Numbered from the stretch's first letter, positions 1 to 8,322 are shown. The stretch: 64,000 bases of DNA from JAUVKT01 sp942491535 (GCA_942491535.1 CALOBV010000020.1:124001-188000), one strand, 5' to 3'. Numbers and translations: made by a program. The notes: generated by a model from the letters alone, not told the origin.

Positions 1-270
1 ATTTTAAATCTGGCTTTTAAAACTATAATTATTGCTAGGCCATCTTTACTCCTGGGAAAAAGATCAGAGTTCAGGTTTGGAGAAAAACTGGCTACAGTTT
101 TTATGAAAACCTTTGCTTTTATTTTCAGGGCTAAGCTCGGAGTTTATAGGGCAATTGAAGGTAGAGACGTAGCACGGGCTATGATTAAACTGATTGTCAT
201 GGAGGGTTCTAAAAGAATTGTCCTGTCCGACGAGCTCAGGGAACTTGCCCTGAGACATGATAACGAATAA
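1..270 (+). CDS. NAD(P)-binding oxidoreductase, C-terminal fragment (HTATIP2/YbjT-like)
   Basis: An open frame runs from the window edge (frame 1) to TAA at 268-270 and gives the last 89 residues of a protein whose start lies outside the window. The visible part contains RPSLLLGKR, then FRFGEKLA, and ends in a YRAIEGRDVARAMI-type helix. From memory this pattern resembles the C-terminal half of atypical short-chain dehydrogenases of the HTATIP2/TIP30 and YbjT group, where a 'RPSLLLG' strand and an '(A)IEGRDVA' helix follow the Rossmann core. The cofactor-binding half is missing here, so substrate and activity cannot be judged. It may share a transcript with the DsrE-like gene 26 bp downstream. 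Confidence 0.6.
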   Translation: MLNLAFKTIIIARPSLLLGKRSEFRFGEKLATVFMKTFAFIFRAKLGVYRAIEGRDVARAMIKLIVMEGSKRIVLSDELRELALRHDNE

Positions 271-296
271 AGAAATAATTACTAAAACCATATATT

Positions 297-734
297 ATGA
301 AAAACTTGAACCGTTTTCTAGTATTTTGTACCTTGTTTGTTGTAGCAATAAATCCGGCCTTAAAAGCCCAGGAAGAAAATGAGGGACACAAAATGAAATC
401 AGAAAAACTTGTTGTTGTTTGGACCAGCGGTGATATTGAAGTAGCCGAAAAGATGGTTTTTATGTATGTATATAACGCCAATAAAGCCGGGTGGTTTGAT
501 GAAGTAAGCTTTATTGTTTGGGGTCCTTCGGCTAAACTGCTTGTTGAGAACGAGAAGCTTAAGGCAGAGGTGAAAAAGATGATTGAAGCCGGAATCAAGG
601 TCGAAGCCTGCATCGCATGTGCAAGAATGTATGATGTCGAAAATGATCTTAAGGAACTTGGTATTGATGTAAAAGGAATGGGCGTTCCGCTTTCTGATTA
701 TCTGAAAAATGGCTATAAGGCGTTAACGTTCTAA
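297..734 (+). CDS. secreted DsrE-family protein
   Basis: The 145-residue product starts with a clear signal peptide (about residues 1-25, hydrophobic core FLVFCTLFVVAI, cleavage near ALKA-Q), so it should be periplasmic. The remainder is one DsrE/DsrF-like alpha/beta domain: a first strand KLVVVWTSGD, a helix, a second strand EVSFIVWGPSAKLL, then EAGIKVEACIACARMYDV with C105 and C108, and GVPLSDYLKNGYKAL at the end. DsrE-family domains carry persulfide sulfur or act in small-molecule redox. The Cys-x-x-Cys pair sits where the reactive cysteine of such proteins lies. Exported single-domain versions are common in Bacteroidota and their role is unknown. It follows the oxidoreductase fragment by 26 bp and may be co-transcribed with it. 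Confidence 0.75.
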   Translation: MKNLNRFLVFCTLFVVAINPALKAQEENEGHKMKSEKLVVVWTSGDIEVAEKMVFMYVYNANKAGWFDEVSFIVWGPSAKLLVENEKLKAEVKKMIEAGIKVEACIACARMYDVENDLKELGIDVKGMGVPLSDYLKNGYKALTF

Positions 735-782
735 CTTTTTACCCCTTTTCACCGATTAACTTGCCCCGTTTATCTAATACCC

Positions 783-813
783 TTTGCCTTTAGTCTTGTT
801 TTTCCTATTTTTG
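783..813 (+). promoter_or_regulatory. promoter of the lemA-M48 pair
   Basis: TTTG at 783-786, then 19 bp, then TATTTTTG at 806-813 fits the Bacteroidota sigma-ABfr consensus (-33 TTTG, -7 TAnnTTTG, 17-23 bp apart). Transcription should start near 820, about 15 nt before the lemA ATG at 836. Confidence 0.6.
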
Positions 814-835
814 GTGTTCACTAATATTACAGATT

Positions 836-1399
836 ATGACCGGATTAATAATTATAATAGTTGTTGTCGCGCTAATAATACTCTTCCTTATATCGGCTTA
901 TAACAGGCTGGTAAGATTGCGTAACAACAGAGAAAATGCCTTTGCTGATATTGATGTTCAGCTCAGGCAGAGACACGACCTTATCCCAACTCTTATTGAG
1001 ACTGTTAAGGGATATATGAAGCACGAAAGGGAACTTCTTACTGAAGTTACCAATGCAAGGGCAAAGGCCATGAGTGCCGGATCTATTAATGAAAAAATTG
1101 CGGCAGAGTCTCAACTGTCAAGCGCTCTTGGTGGAATACAGGTTGCCGTGGAAGCCTATCCTGACCTTAAGGCAAGTCAGAATTTTTTAAATCTGCAGGA
1201 AGAAATATCAGATGTTGAAAATAAACTGGCAGCGGTAAGAAGATTCTTTAATTCAGCAACAAGAGAATTGAATGTCTCTGTTGAATCTTTCCCGTCAAAT
1301 ATAGTGGCCGGGATGTTCGGCTTTAAAAGGGAGCCAATGTTTGATCTTGGCGATAAGCGTGAGACCATGGAAGAGCCACCTAAGGTGAGTTTTGAATAA
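836..1399 (+). CDS. lemA: LemA family protein
   Basis: The 187-residue product has the LemA layout: a short N-terminal transmembrane segment (residues 3-20, rich in I/V/L), then YNRLVRLRNNRENAFADIDVQLRQRHDLIP, the family hallmark, and a long helical remainder that includes SSALGGIQVAVEAYPDLKA and FFNSATRELN. LemA proteins are membrane-anchored helical bundles with the bulk outside the cytoplasm. Their biochemical role is unresolved. The gene lies 9 bp before an M48 protease gene, a pairing conserved across many bacteria, so the two proteins probably work together in envelope quality control. The start is supported by the promoter 23 bp upstream. Confidence 0.9.
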   Translation: MTGLIIIIVVVALIILFLISAYNRLVRLRNNRENAFADIDVQLRQRHDLIPTLIETVKGYMKHERELLTEVTNARAKAMSAGSINEKIAAESQLSSALGGIQVAVEAYPDLKASQNFLNLQEEISDVENKLAAVRRFFNSATRELNVSVESFPSNIVAGMFGFKREPMFDLGDKRETMEEPPKVSFE

Positions 1400-1408
1400 G
1401 AAGAAACA

Positions 1409-2335
1409 ATGAAATATCTAGGCCTTCAGCGACAGATCTGGAGAAACAATGCCCGCTCGATAATATTGCTGGTAATGTTTCCACTGGTTTTTATTGCACT
1501 TGTATTTGTGTTTTATTTTCTGTTTGATTTTTTCCAGGAAGAGGATGTAATTCTGGATCCTGTTCAGAGTTCTTTCAGGACTATCCCGTTCGTGGCGGTA
1601 TTCGTTGGTATCTGGTTTATTATTGCATGGTTTTCTCACAGCTCGATGATAAATAAGGCAACCGGATCAAGACCTCTTGAGAGAAAAGAAAATAAGAGAG
1701 TTTATAACCTGGTTGAGAACCTTGCCATAACGGCAGGTATGTCCATGCCGAAAGTAAATATAATTGAGGACGATAGCCTTAATGCATTTGCCAGTGGCTT
1801 AAACAATAAGTCATATACAATATCACTCTCGAGAGGCATAATAAATAAGCTAAACGACGATGAGCTCGAGGGAGTAATAGCCCATGAGCTTACACATATC
1901 AGAAACAGGGATGTAAGACTATTAATTGTTTCAATAGTATTTGTGGGAATATTTGCCTTTGTCACACAGGCCCTGATGAGAACATTTATGTATGGAGGAG
2001 GAAGGCGCAATAATAAGAATGGTGCAGCCATAGTAATTATTATGCTGCTTGCCGCAGTAGGGTGGCTACTGTCGAACCTCTTTCGCTTTGCCCTGTCGAG
2101 AAAGAGGGAATATATGGCAGATGCCGGTGCTGCAGAACTTACAAGAAATCCCGGAGCCCTTGCCTCTGCCCTTAAGAGAGTGTCTGCAGATTCAAGGATA
2201 GAGGCTGTAACCAGGCAGGACGTTGCCCAGATGTTTATTGAAAATCCCGGAGAAAAAAAGAAGGTTTCTTTTTCATCAATGTTTGCAACTCACCCTCCCA
2301 TCAGCGACAGGATACAGATATTGGAACAGTGGTAG
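1409..2335 (+). CDS. M48 family zinc metalloprotease (HtpX/Ste24-like)
   Basis: This 308-residue membrane protein has two N-terminal transmembrane segments (about residues 15-42 and 55-75), then the zinc motif HELTH (H159, E160, H163) in a VIAHELTHIRNRD context. Further membrane-compatible stretches surround VSIVFVGIFAFVTQAL and AAIVIIMLLAAVGWLLSNLF. EYMADAGAAELT supplies the third zinc ligand (Glu). The C-terminal SSMFATHPPISDRIQIL matches the conserved 'STHPP..eRI' tail of the HtpX branch. M48 proteases of this type cleave damaged or misfolded membrane proteins. Pairing with lemA 9 bp upstream suggests one transcript. The 3' end is followed almost at once by a heptamer repeat array. Confidence 0.88.
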   Translation: MKYLGLQRQIWRNNARSIILLVMFPLVFIALVFVFYFLFDFFQEEDVILDPVQSSFRTIPFVAVFVGIWFIIAWFSHSSMINKATGSRPLERKENKRVYNLVENLAITAGMSMPKVNIIEDDSLNAFASGLNNKSYTISLSRGIINKLNDDELEGVIAHELTHIRNRDVRLLIVSIVFVGIFAFVTQALMRTFMYGGGRRNNKNGAAIVIIMLLAAVGWLLSNLFRFALSRKREYMADAGAAELTRNPGALASALKRVSADSRIEAVTRQDVAQMFIENPGEKKKVSFSSMFATHPPISDRIQILEQW

Positions 2336-2344
2336 AGAGCAGGG

Positions 2345-2412
2345 GGTAGAGGGTGGAGAGTGGAGGGTGGAGAGTGGAGAGTGGAGGGTGGAGAGTGGAG
2401 AGTGGAGAGTAG
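2345..2412 (+). repeat. 7-bp period array, unit GTGGAGA/GTGGAGG
   Basis: Nine or more adjoining heptamers (GTGGAGA alternating with GTGGAGG) begin 10 bp after the M48 protease stop codon. They read purine-rich on the sense strand of that gene. The rest of this 329-bp convergent intergenic stretch (2413-2608) holds no gene or RNA that I can recognise, only an AT-rich weak hairpin near 2521-2538. It ends in a second heptamer array at 2609-2664. Confidence 0.9.
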
Positions 2413-2608
2413 GATACGTACACTTAATAGCCCACCAGCCCTACCTGGCATGATTTTAACGACATATATACTCTAAAGTAAGGTAATTGGGTAGATCCCC
2501 CCAAGAAGGTGTTATAGGCTCAAAAAACAGTGTTTTTGGCTATTCTATTATGTTGATTTGTGACGGATCGATGATTTCGGCCAACCCGATGGTAAATTCT
2601 GCCCTTTC

Positions 2609-2664
2609 CTCTTAGCTCTTATCCCTTAGCTCTTAGCCCTTAGCTCTTAGCCCTCTGCCCTTCG
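2609..2664 (-). repeat. 7-bp period array, unit CTAAGAG/CTAAGGG on the minus strand
   Basis: Eight contiguous heptamers (on the plus strand CTCTTAG, CTCTTAT, CCCTTAG, CTCTTAG, CCCTTAG, CTCTTAG, CCCTCTG, CCCTTCG) end exactly one base before the stop codon of the minus-strand acyl-CoA synthetase. On that gene's sense strand the array is purine-rich, mirroring the array at 2345-2412 after the opposite gene. Confidence 0.9.
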
Positions 2665-4302
2665 CTAATAATACAGGTAGCGTTTTATTTTCAGTGTTGC
2701 TGTTTTCTGGAACGGTATAGGCTGCAGAACGACCTTGTGCAGTCTTGAGAATTTATTTATTCTGGTGTTTACCTGGTGATGAAGTTCTTTAAGTATCTCT
2801 TCTATAGTTTCTTCAACTTTTTTTGACATTTCATCCTTCATATACTGGTATTTTTGCTCCAGCTCTTCCCTGTTTATATGAACCAGCGCAACCAGTTTAC
2901 CTTTCTGGTGAATAACAAGCGATTCAACAACATGTTTGAAATTATTGATTACCGACTCAATTTCTTCAGGATAAATATTTTCACCACTTGCTCCGATAAT
3001 TACATTTTTTGAACGACCCCTGATAGAAAGGAAGTTATTTTTATCAAATACACCAAGGTCTCCCGTTCTGAACCAACCATCTTCAGTAATAACCTCCGCC
3101 GTAAGTTTGGGTTCTTTATAATATCCCTTCATGATATTGGGCCCCTTGGCCCACACTTCACCTTCACCTGTAACAGGATCGGGATTATATATTTTAAGTG
3201 TAACATCTTTTACCGGGGTACCGGTAGATTGTAGCTTATACTTGTGTTTGGGCACCATACCGGCAAGCACCGGCGATGTCTCTGTGAGTCCGTAACCTAT
3301 AGCATATGGAAATCCGCCCTCAAGAAGGAAGAGCTCAACGTCACGACTTAATTTAGCACCACCAATACCGAAAAACTTAAGTTCACCACCAAAAGTCTCA
3401 TATAGTTTTTTCCCGGCTATCTTATGAAGCACTTTTCTTATCGGGGGAAACTTATAGAGCGTAGCCATAAATTTATTTCCGGTAAGAGAGGGCTTGATTT
3501 TGCTGTAATAAATCTTTTCAATTATCAGGGGGACAGAAACTATAATGGTTGGTTTTATCTTTTTAAGAGCAGGAAGAAGAACCGGCGCTGTTGGCGGTTT
3601 TCTAAGATAAGTAACCTTTGCTCCACTCATAAAAGGAACAAGCATACCAACGGTATTTTCGAATGTATGAGAAAGAGGCAGTAGCGAAATAAACCTGTCG
3701 TTTTCTCTTATCTCCTGCATCCCTTTACTCTGGTATACGTTGGATGCAATATTTCTGTTAAGAAGCATTACCCCCTTTGATTTTCCGGTGGTTCCCGATG
3801 TGTATATAATTGCCGCAAGATCTTCCGGATCAATAGAATAATCTTTTGTTGATTGTTTTGCCGGATCAAACGATAGCGTATCGTTTATACCAGGGAAAAC
3901 AGAAAAGGTCTCTATATTAATTACAGGCATATTATCGCATATTCCCTTCAGTTTGGGATATAATCCTTCAGATACGAATATTGCAGATGTTTCGGAATGA
4001 TCGAGAATGTTTTTTATTTCTTCGGGAGTGAAATCTGGCAATATCGGAACCACAATTGCTCCAATAGAAGCTATTGCAAAGTAAGAAATCGACCAGTTTG
4101 GCATATTTGAACTGAATATAGCCACCTTGTCGCCCTGCCTTATATTCATCTGCTCCAGCAGGAATCCTAAAGAAGCTGCTGTCTTCCCCACATCGCCATA
4201 TGTAATGGCCTCTTCGTCCAGAAATGAGAATGCTTCTCTTTCGGTGAAGTTTTCTACAGAGTAATTCAGAATACCCTTAAGAGTTAATAAGTCATGTTTC
4301 AT
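2665..4302 (-). CDS. long-chain fatty acid-CoA ligase (AMP-forming), copy 2
   Basis: This 545-residue protein belongs to the ANL adenylate-forming superfamily. It has the AMP-binding P-loop YTSGTTGKSKGVML (about residue 165), the GYGLTETSPVLAG motif (about 335), DGWFRTGDLG (about 405) and the fatty-acyl-CoA synthetase signature IRGRSKNVIIGASGENIYPEEIE, followed by the C-terminal lid domain. The reaction would be ATP + fatty acid + CoA to acyl-CoA + AMP + PPi on the inner face of the membrane. It is closely related to the gene just upstream (4508-6136) along its whole length and starts with the same first 25 residues, so it is a recent tandem duplicate. It has its own -7 box at 4345-4352. Chain-length preference cannot be read from sequence. 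Confidence 0.88.
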   Translation of the reverse strand: MKHDLLTLKGILNYSVENFTEREAFSFLDEEAITYGDVGKTAASLGFLLEQMNIRQGDKVAIFSSNMPNWSISYFAIASIGAIVVPILPDFTPEEIKNILDHSETSAIFVSEGLYPKLKGICDNMPVINIETFSVFPGINDTLSFDPAKQSTKDYSIDPEDLAAIIYTSGTTGKSKGVMLLNRNIASNVYQSKGMQEIRENDRFISLLPLSHTFENTVGMLVPFMSGAKVTYLRKPPTAPVLLPALKKIKPTIIVSVPLIIEKIYYSKIKPSLTGNKFMATLYKFPPIRKVLHKIAGKKLYETFGGELKFFGIGGAKLSRDVELFLLEGGFPYAIGYGLTETSPVLAGMVPKHKYKLQSTGTPVKDVTLKIYNPDPVTGEGEVWAKGPNIMKGYYKEPKLTAEVITEDGWFRTGDLGVFDKNNFLSIRGRSKNVIIGASGENIYPEEIESVINNFKHVVESLVIHQKGKLVALVHINREELEQKYQYMKDEMSKKVEETIEEILKELHHQVNTRINKFSRLHKVVLQPIPFQKTATLKIKRYLYY

Positions 4303-4344
4303 ATTTACCTTTCTACCCGATTAATTTAATCTGCTAATATACTG

Positions 4345-4352
4345 CAAAGTTA
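4345..4352 (-). promoter_or_regulatory. -7 box for acyl-CoA ligase copy 2
   Basis: CAAAGTTA on the plus strand is TAACTTTG on the minus strand, a full match to TAnnTTTG, 43 bp before the start codon at 4302. No TTG lies at the expected -33 distance, so this is a partial promoter match. Confidence 0.4.
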
Positions 4353-4445
4353 GTTATAATTTCCTGATGAGCTGTAAATCACCTTAATTGCCGTTTTGTT
4401 GTGAATCTTTTTATTGCCTTCGGGGCTTAGCAAATCCAAAACTCG

Positions 4446-4465
4446 AATCTAAAACTTTTTAGATT
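4446..4465 (-). terminator. AT-rich hairpin downstream of acyl-CoA ligase copy 1
   Basis: A perfect 9-bp inverted repeat (AATCTAAAA, 2-base loop, TTTTAGATT) lies 43 bp after the stop codon of the minus-strand gene 4508-6136. The stem has little G/C and no long U-tract follows, so termination is possible but weakly supported. Its place between the two duplicated genes would allow separate transcripts. Confidence 0.3.
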
Positions 4466-4507
4466 TCTGAGAAAGCACGACTAAGGTAGTACGCATCGAG
4501 GGGAGAC

Positions 4508-6136
4508 CTAATGATATAAGTACCTTTTAATTTTCAGAGTTGCTGTCTTTTGAAACGGGATTGGTTGAAATACAACCTTTTGTATTCTTGAGAATTTATT
4601 AATTTTTGAGTTAATCTGGTGCTGAAGTTCTTTAAGAATCTCATCAATTTTTTTAGTCATTTCTTCCTTCTGGTCCTGGTATTTCTGTTCAAGTTCTTCC
4701 AGGTTAATATGTACAAGAGCTACCAGTTTGCCCTTCTGTTCAATAACCAGAGATTCGGCAACGTGTTTAAAAGTATTGATTAATGATTCTATCTCTTCAG
4801 GGTAAATATTTTCGCCACTTGCTCCTATTATTACATTTTTAGAGCGACCCCTGATAGAGAGGAAGTTAATTTTATCAAATACACCAAGGTCTCCCGTTTT
4901 GAACCAACCATCTTCAGTAATAACCTCCGCCGTAAGTTCGGGTTCTTTATAATAGCCTTTCATGATATTGGGTCCTTTCACCCAGACTTCTCCTTCACCG
5001 GTCTTAGGATCGGGATCAGAGATCTTTATTGTAACATCTTTTATAGCTTCGCCTGTTGACTGGAGCTTATATTTTTTGTGTTTGGGCACCATGCCTGCAA
5101 GTAAAGGAGATGTCTCAGTAAGTCCATAACCTATAGCGTAAGGGAAGCCACCCTCCAGGAGGAAGAGCTCAACATCACGACTTAGCTTGGCGCCACCTAT
5201 TCCAAAGAATTGTAGTTCGCCTCCAAATGTCTCAAGTAATTTTTTACCAGCCACTTTGTGAAGCAGCTTTCTAACAGGCGGAAATTTATAGAGTGTAGCC
5301 ATAAATATATTTCCTGCAAGCGACGGCTTAATTTTGTTGTAATAGATTTTTTCGATAATAAGAGGGACAGAAAACATTATCGTAGGCCTTACCTTCTCAA
5401 GTGCAGGAAGAAGTATTGCTGCTGTAGGTGCTTTTTTAAGATAAGTAACCTTTGCTCCACTCATAAAGGGAACAAGCATTCCAAGGGTGTTTTCGAAAGT
5501 ATGAGAGAGAGGCAAAATAGAAAGAAACCTGTCGTTTTCACCTATTGCCTGAATATCCTTACCCTGATATACATTTGATGCAATATTTCTATTCAGGAGC
5601 ATTACCCCTTTGGATTTTCCTGTAGTTCCCGAAGTATATATTATAGCTGCCATATCTTCAGGATCAACAGAATAATTCACTGTTGACTCTTTGTTTGGGT
5701 CGTATATAACATTATCTCCTTTTCCGGGATATATTGTATAGTCTTCGATTTTAATAACAGGTATATTGTCACATATTCCTTCCAGTTTCGAATACAGGCC
5801 TTCCGATACAAATATCGCAGATGTTTCTGAGTGATCAAGTATATTTTTTGTCTCCTCAGGGGTAAAATCAGGCAGTATTGGAACGACTACTGCTCCCATG
5901 GAAACAATAGCGAAATAGCTAATAGACCAGTTAGGCGAATTTGAGCTGAAGATCGCAACCTTGTCGCCCTGCTTAATATTTAGTTGTTCCAGGCAGTATC
6001 TTAATGCAGATGTAATCTTTCCAACATCACCATAGGTGAATGATTTCTCATCTAGAAATGCGAACGCTTCTCTTTCGGTGAAGTTTTCTACAGAGTAATT
6101 CAGAATACCCTTAAGAGTTAATAAGTCATGTTTCAT
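4508..6136 (-). CDS. long-chain fatty acid-CoA ligase (AMP-forming), copy 1
   Basis: This 542-residue AMP-forming acyl-CoA synthetase carries the same motifs in the same places as its neighbour: P-loop YTSGTTGKSKGVML, GYGLTETSPLLAG, DGWFKTGDLG and GRSKNVIIGASGENIYPEEIE. Differences from copy 2 are scattered and mostly conservative. They cluster around residues 115-145 and in the charged linker before the C-terminus, where this copy is three residues shorter. It would activate fatty acids for degradation, recycling or lipid synthesis. It follows the TPR gene by 90 bp and has its own -7 box at 6205-6212, so it need not depend on the helicase transcript. Both copies look intact. Confidence 0.88.
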   Translation of the reverse strand: MKHDLLTLKGILNYSVENFTEREAFAFLDEKSFTYGDVGKITSALRYCLEQLNIKQGDKVAIFSSNSPNWSISYFAIVSMGAVVVPILPDFTPEETKNILDHSETSAIFVSEGLYSKLEGICDNIPVIKIEDYTIYPGKGDNVIYDPNKESTVNYSVDPEDMAAIIYTSGTTGKSKGVMLLNRNIASNVYQGKDIQAIGENDRFLSILPLSHTFENTLGMLVPFMSGAKVTYLKKAPTAAILLPALEKVRPTIMFSVPLIIEKIYYNKIKPSLAGNIFMATLYKFPPVRKLLHKVAGKKLLETFGGELQFFGIGGAKLSRDVELFLLEGGFPYAIGYGLTETSPLLAGMVPKHKKYKLQSTGEAIKDVTIKISDPDPKTGEGEVWVKGPNIMKGYYKEPELTAEVITEDGWFKTGDLGVFDKINFLSIRGRSKNVIIGASGENIYPEEIESLINTFKHVAESLVIEQKGKLVALVHINLEELEQKYQDQKEEMTKKIDEILKELQHQINSKINKFSRIQKVVFQPIPFQKTATLKIKRYLYH

Positions 6137-6204
6137 ATTTTCCTTTCTACCCTAAATTGTTAATCTCTTGACGATTGTAAAAACGAATTAATAATTTCCT
6201 AATA

Positions 6205-6212
6205 CAAATATA
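6205..6212 (-). promoter_or_regulatory. -7 box for acyl-CoA ligase copy 1
   Basis: CAAATATA on the plus strand is TATATTTG on the minus strand, a full TAnnTTTG match, 69 bp before the start codon at 6136 and 15 bp after the preceding gene's stop. No clear -33 element is seen. Confidence 0.4.
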
Positions 6213-6226
6213 ACACATAAATGGGC

Positions 6227-6991
6227 TCATTGTTGTTTAATGAGCTTTGCCTTGCAGGCAGGATAAAGATTTGTGTTAATCCAGTTAATATTATTATCGA
6301 ATAAAATAATTTTTTCATAAATCCCGCAGGCCTCATTATACATTTTCAAATTCTCGTATGTGCCTGCGAGAGTAACCATGGTGCTAACGTAGCGCCAGTT
6401 ACTGGAACGGTCAACACAATTAGTTTCGTAAAGTGTAATTATTTTCCTGTAAAGAGGAATGGCGTCGGTAGGAGAGCCTCCAAACATTCTGGGTGTAAAA
6501 TTAAGCTGGTTTGCCTTACACGCCAGGGCCATATAATTATTCTTATCTGATTCATATGCCAGGTCGGTTAGCTCCAGGGCCCTGGGAACCAGTTTCATCA
6601 TTTTATGAGGATATAGATTCAATTCAAAGGCAGCCATAGAGGCCTGAATAGCCAGCAGGTCGGCCTCTCCCCACCAATCATTCTCCATCATTTCAATATT
6701 TTCATAAGCACTCAACAGCATTTCTTTTCCTTTATCGTTTAGTTTCTCTGCAATACTGAATGATATATAACCATATTGAACCATAATCAGATCGTGAAGG
6801 GCCGAATCGCTTTCGGATTCCAGGTAAGCTTTTTTGGCCTGATCAATAGCGTCATCCCAGAGTGATATTTTACCAAGGGTGTAGGCCTTATATGTGAGCT
6901 CCTTTAGGACCGGGGATGTCTGAGCCGCGACAGATATCGAAAAGAAAAGAATAAGTGAAAAAACAACAACTATCCTGTACATAATATTCAT
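6227..6991 (-). CDS. secreted TPR-like protein
   Basis: The 254-residue product starts with a signal peptide (MNIMYRIVVVFSLILFFSISVAAQ, cut after about residue 23). The rest is helical with weak tetratricopeptide-type pairs: AYTLGKISLWDDAIDQAKKAY near the start, AIPLYRKIITLYE in the middle and AGTYENLKMYNEACGIYEKII near the end. The stretch RMFGGSPTDAIPLYRK recalls the MFGG-containing segment of TatT-type TRAP transporter accessory proteins, but no transporter genes lie nearby and I do not press this. It should be a periplasmic scaffold or binding protein of unknown partner. The gene starts 2 bp after the helicase stop codon and is almost certainly co-translated with it. Confidence 0.6.
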   Translation of the reverse strand: MNIMYRIVVVFSLILFFSISVAAQTSPVLKELTYKAYTLGKISLWDDAIDQAKKAYLESESDSALHDLIMVQYGYISFSIAEKLNDKGKEMLLSAYENIEMMENDWWGEADLLAIQASMAAFELNLYPHKMMKLVPRALELTDLAYESDKNNYMALACKANQLNFTPRMFGGSPTDAIPLYRKIITLYETNCVDRSSNWRYVSTMVTLAGTYENLKMYNEACGIYEKIILFDNNINWINTNLYPACKAKLIKQQ

Positions 6992-6993
6992 TT

Positions 6994-8205
6994 TTAACGG
7001 CGCTTATTACCCCCGCTCCTTTTATAATTTCTTCTATTCCCCTGTTCCCGAGTAAGCACCTTCCAGGACGGACCCTCACCGAGATTTGCTGGCAGGGTAA
7101 TCTTATATACCTCTTTTTCAATCAGCTTCTCAATTTTCGAGAAATAGTACATATCGTCGGGATTGATAAAGGTAATTGCTACACCGGTTGCATCTGCCCT
7201 GGCAGTCCTGCCAATTCTATGTACGTAATCTTCGGCATCCTGGGGAACATCATAATTAATAATAAGATTGATATCTTTTATATCTATTCCACGGCTGAGG
7301 ACATCGGTTGCAACAAGTATTCTTGTTGTTTTTGCCCTGAAGCGCAGCAGCACCTCTTCTCTTTCCTTTTGCTCAAGGTCTGAAGAAATAGATTCGGTTC
7401 GTTTCTCAGATTTCTTAAGTACCCTGGATACTTCACTTACCTTCTTTTTTGTGGAACAAAAAATCAGGACGCTATGATAATCCGGCTTATCAGAAATAAG
7501 ATGATCAACAAGGGCCGCCTTCTGACTGTCGTACACCAGGTAGGCAGCCTGCAGAACACCCTCAGCAGGTTTCGCTATAGCAATATTAATTTCGTCGGGA
7601 TCATTGAGAATCTTAGAAGCCAGGGAACGTATTTTAGGCGCCATTGTCGCGCTGAACATAAGCGTTTGTCTTTCTTTGGGGACATGTGAAATAATTTTAA
7701 TTATATCATCTATAAACCCAATATCAAGCATCCTGTCGGCCTCATCAAGTATAAGGAATTTAATGGTATCAAACTTAACATATCCCATTGCCAGGTGTGC
7801 AATTAACTTTCCGGGGGTGGCAATAATAATGTCGGCCCCCTGGGTTAATGCTATTTTCTCCTGCTCCCAGTCTTCTCCACTGCCTCCTCCATAAATAGCG
7901 ATGGAGTTTATTCCCATAGTGTAGCCTATTCCCTGTACATGCTGATCTATCTGTATTGCGAGTTCCCTTGTGGGGACAATTATTAATGTACTGCTTGTGT
8001 TTCTTGGCAGATCTGCGATTTTATCCAGTATGGGAAGGAGGAATGCAGCCGTCTTTCCCGTACCGGTTTGTGCACATGCGATCAGGTCCTTACCCGACAT
8101 AATGCTTGGTATGGCTTTTTGTTGTATTGGCGTAGCCTCTTCAAACCCCATGTAAGATATGGCTTCCAGGAGATCTTCGTTTATGCCTAATTCGGTGAAT
8201 TTCAT
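6994..8205 (-). CDS. DEAD-box ATP-dependent RNA helicase (RhlE/CsdA-like)
   Basis: This 403-residue protein has the ordered helicase motifs: Q-motif region GFEEATPIQQKAIP, motif I AQTGTGKT (about residues 42-49), Ia PTRELA, Ib TPGKL, II DEAD in LDEADRMLDIGF, III SAT, V DVLSRGIDI and VI HRIGRTAR. The C-terminus is a short basic tail (RNYKRSGGNKRR), as in small RhlE-type helicases. It would unwind short RNA duplexes in ribosome assembly or mRNA turnover, often with a cold-stress role. A -7 box lies 24 bp upstream. The TPR gene follows after 2 bp. Confidence 0.9.
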   Translation of the reverse strand: MKFTELGINEDLLEAISYMGFEEATPIQQKAIPSIMSGKDLIACAQTGTGKTAAFLLPILDKIADLPRNTSSTLIIVPTRELAIQIDQHVQGIGYTMGINSIAIYGGGSGEDWEQEKIALTQGADIIIATPGKLIAHLAMGYVKFDTIKFLILDEADRMLDIGFIDDIIKIISHVPKERQTLMFSATMAPKIRSLASKILNDPDEINIAIAKPAEGVLQAAYLVYDSQKAALVDHLISDKPDYHSVLIFCSTKKKVSEVSRVLKKSEKRTESISSDLEQKEREEVLLRFRAKTTRILVATDVLSRGIDIKDINLIINYDVPQDAEDYVHRIGRTARADATGVAITFINPDDMYYFSKIEKLIEKEVYKITLPANLGEGPSWKVLTREQGNRRNYKRSGGNKRR

Positions 8206-8228
8206 ATATGTTATTTCACAATATCATG

Positions 8229-8236
8229 CAAAAATA
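8229..8236 (-). promoter_or_regulatory. -7 box for the helicase gene
   Basis: CAAAAATA on the plus strand is TATTTTTG on the minus strand, a full match to TAnnTTTG, 24 bp before the helicase start. No -33 TTTG lies at the usual distance. Confidence 0.45.
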
Positions 8237-8314
8237 GGCAATTACTTAATACCTATTAGCGGGTAGTTATACTTAATTGTGCAGACAGAGCTAACAAAAC
8301 TCCTGTTTAATGGT

Positions 8315-8322
8315 TATTTTTG
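8315..8322 (+). promoter_or_regulatory. -7 box for the queD-like gene
   Basis: TATTTTTG fully matches TAnnTTTG. The most upstream in-frame start (TTG at 8320) lies inside this box, so it cannot be used from this promoter. This supports the ATG at 8344. Confidence 0.5.

Noticed and set aside
2223..2453. Open frame running through the GTGGAGA array
   Set aside because: It overlaps the M48 protease gene in another frame and its second half is repeat-derived.
2521..2538. Hairpin CAAAAAAC...TGTTTTTG as bidirectional terminator
   Set aside because: The stem is almost only A/T and only about six pairs; too weak to support.
2345..2664. CRISPR array
   Set aside because: The units are adjacent 7-bp copies without spacers, and no cas genes are present.
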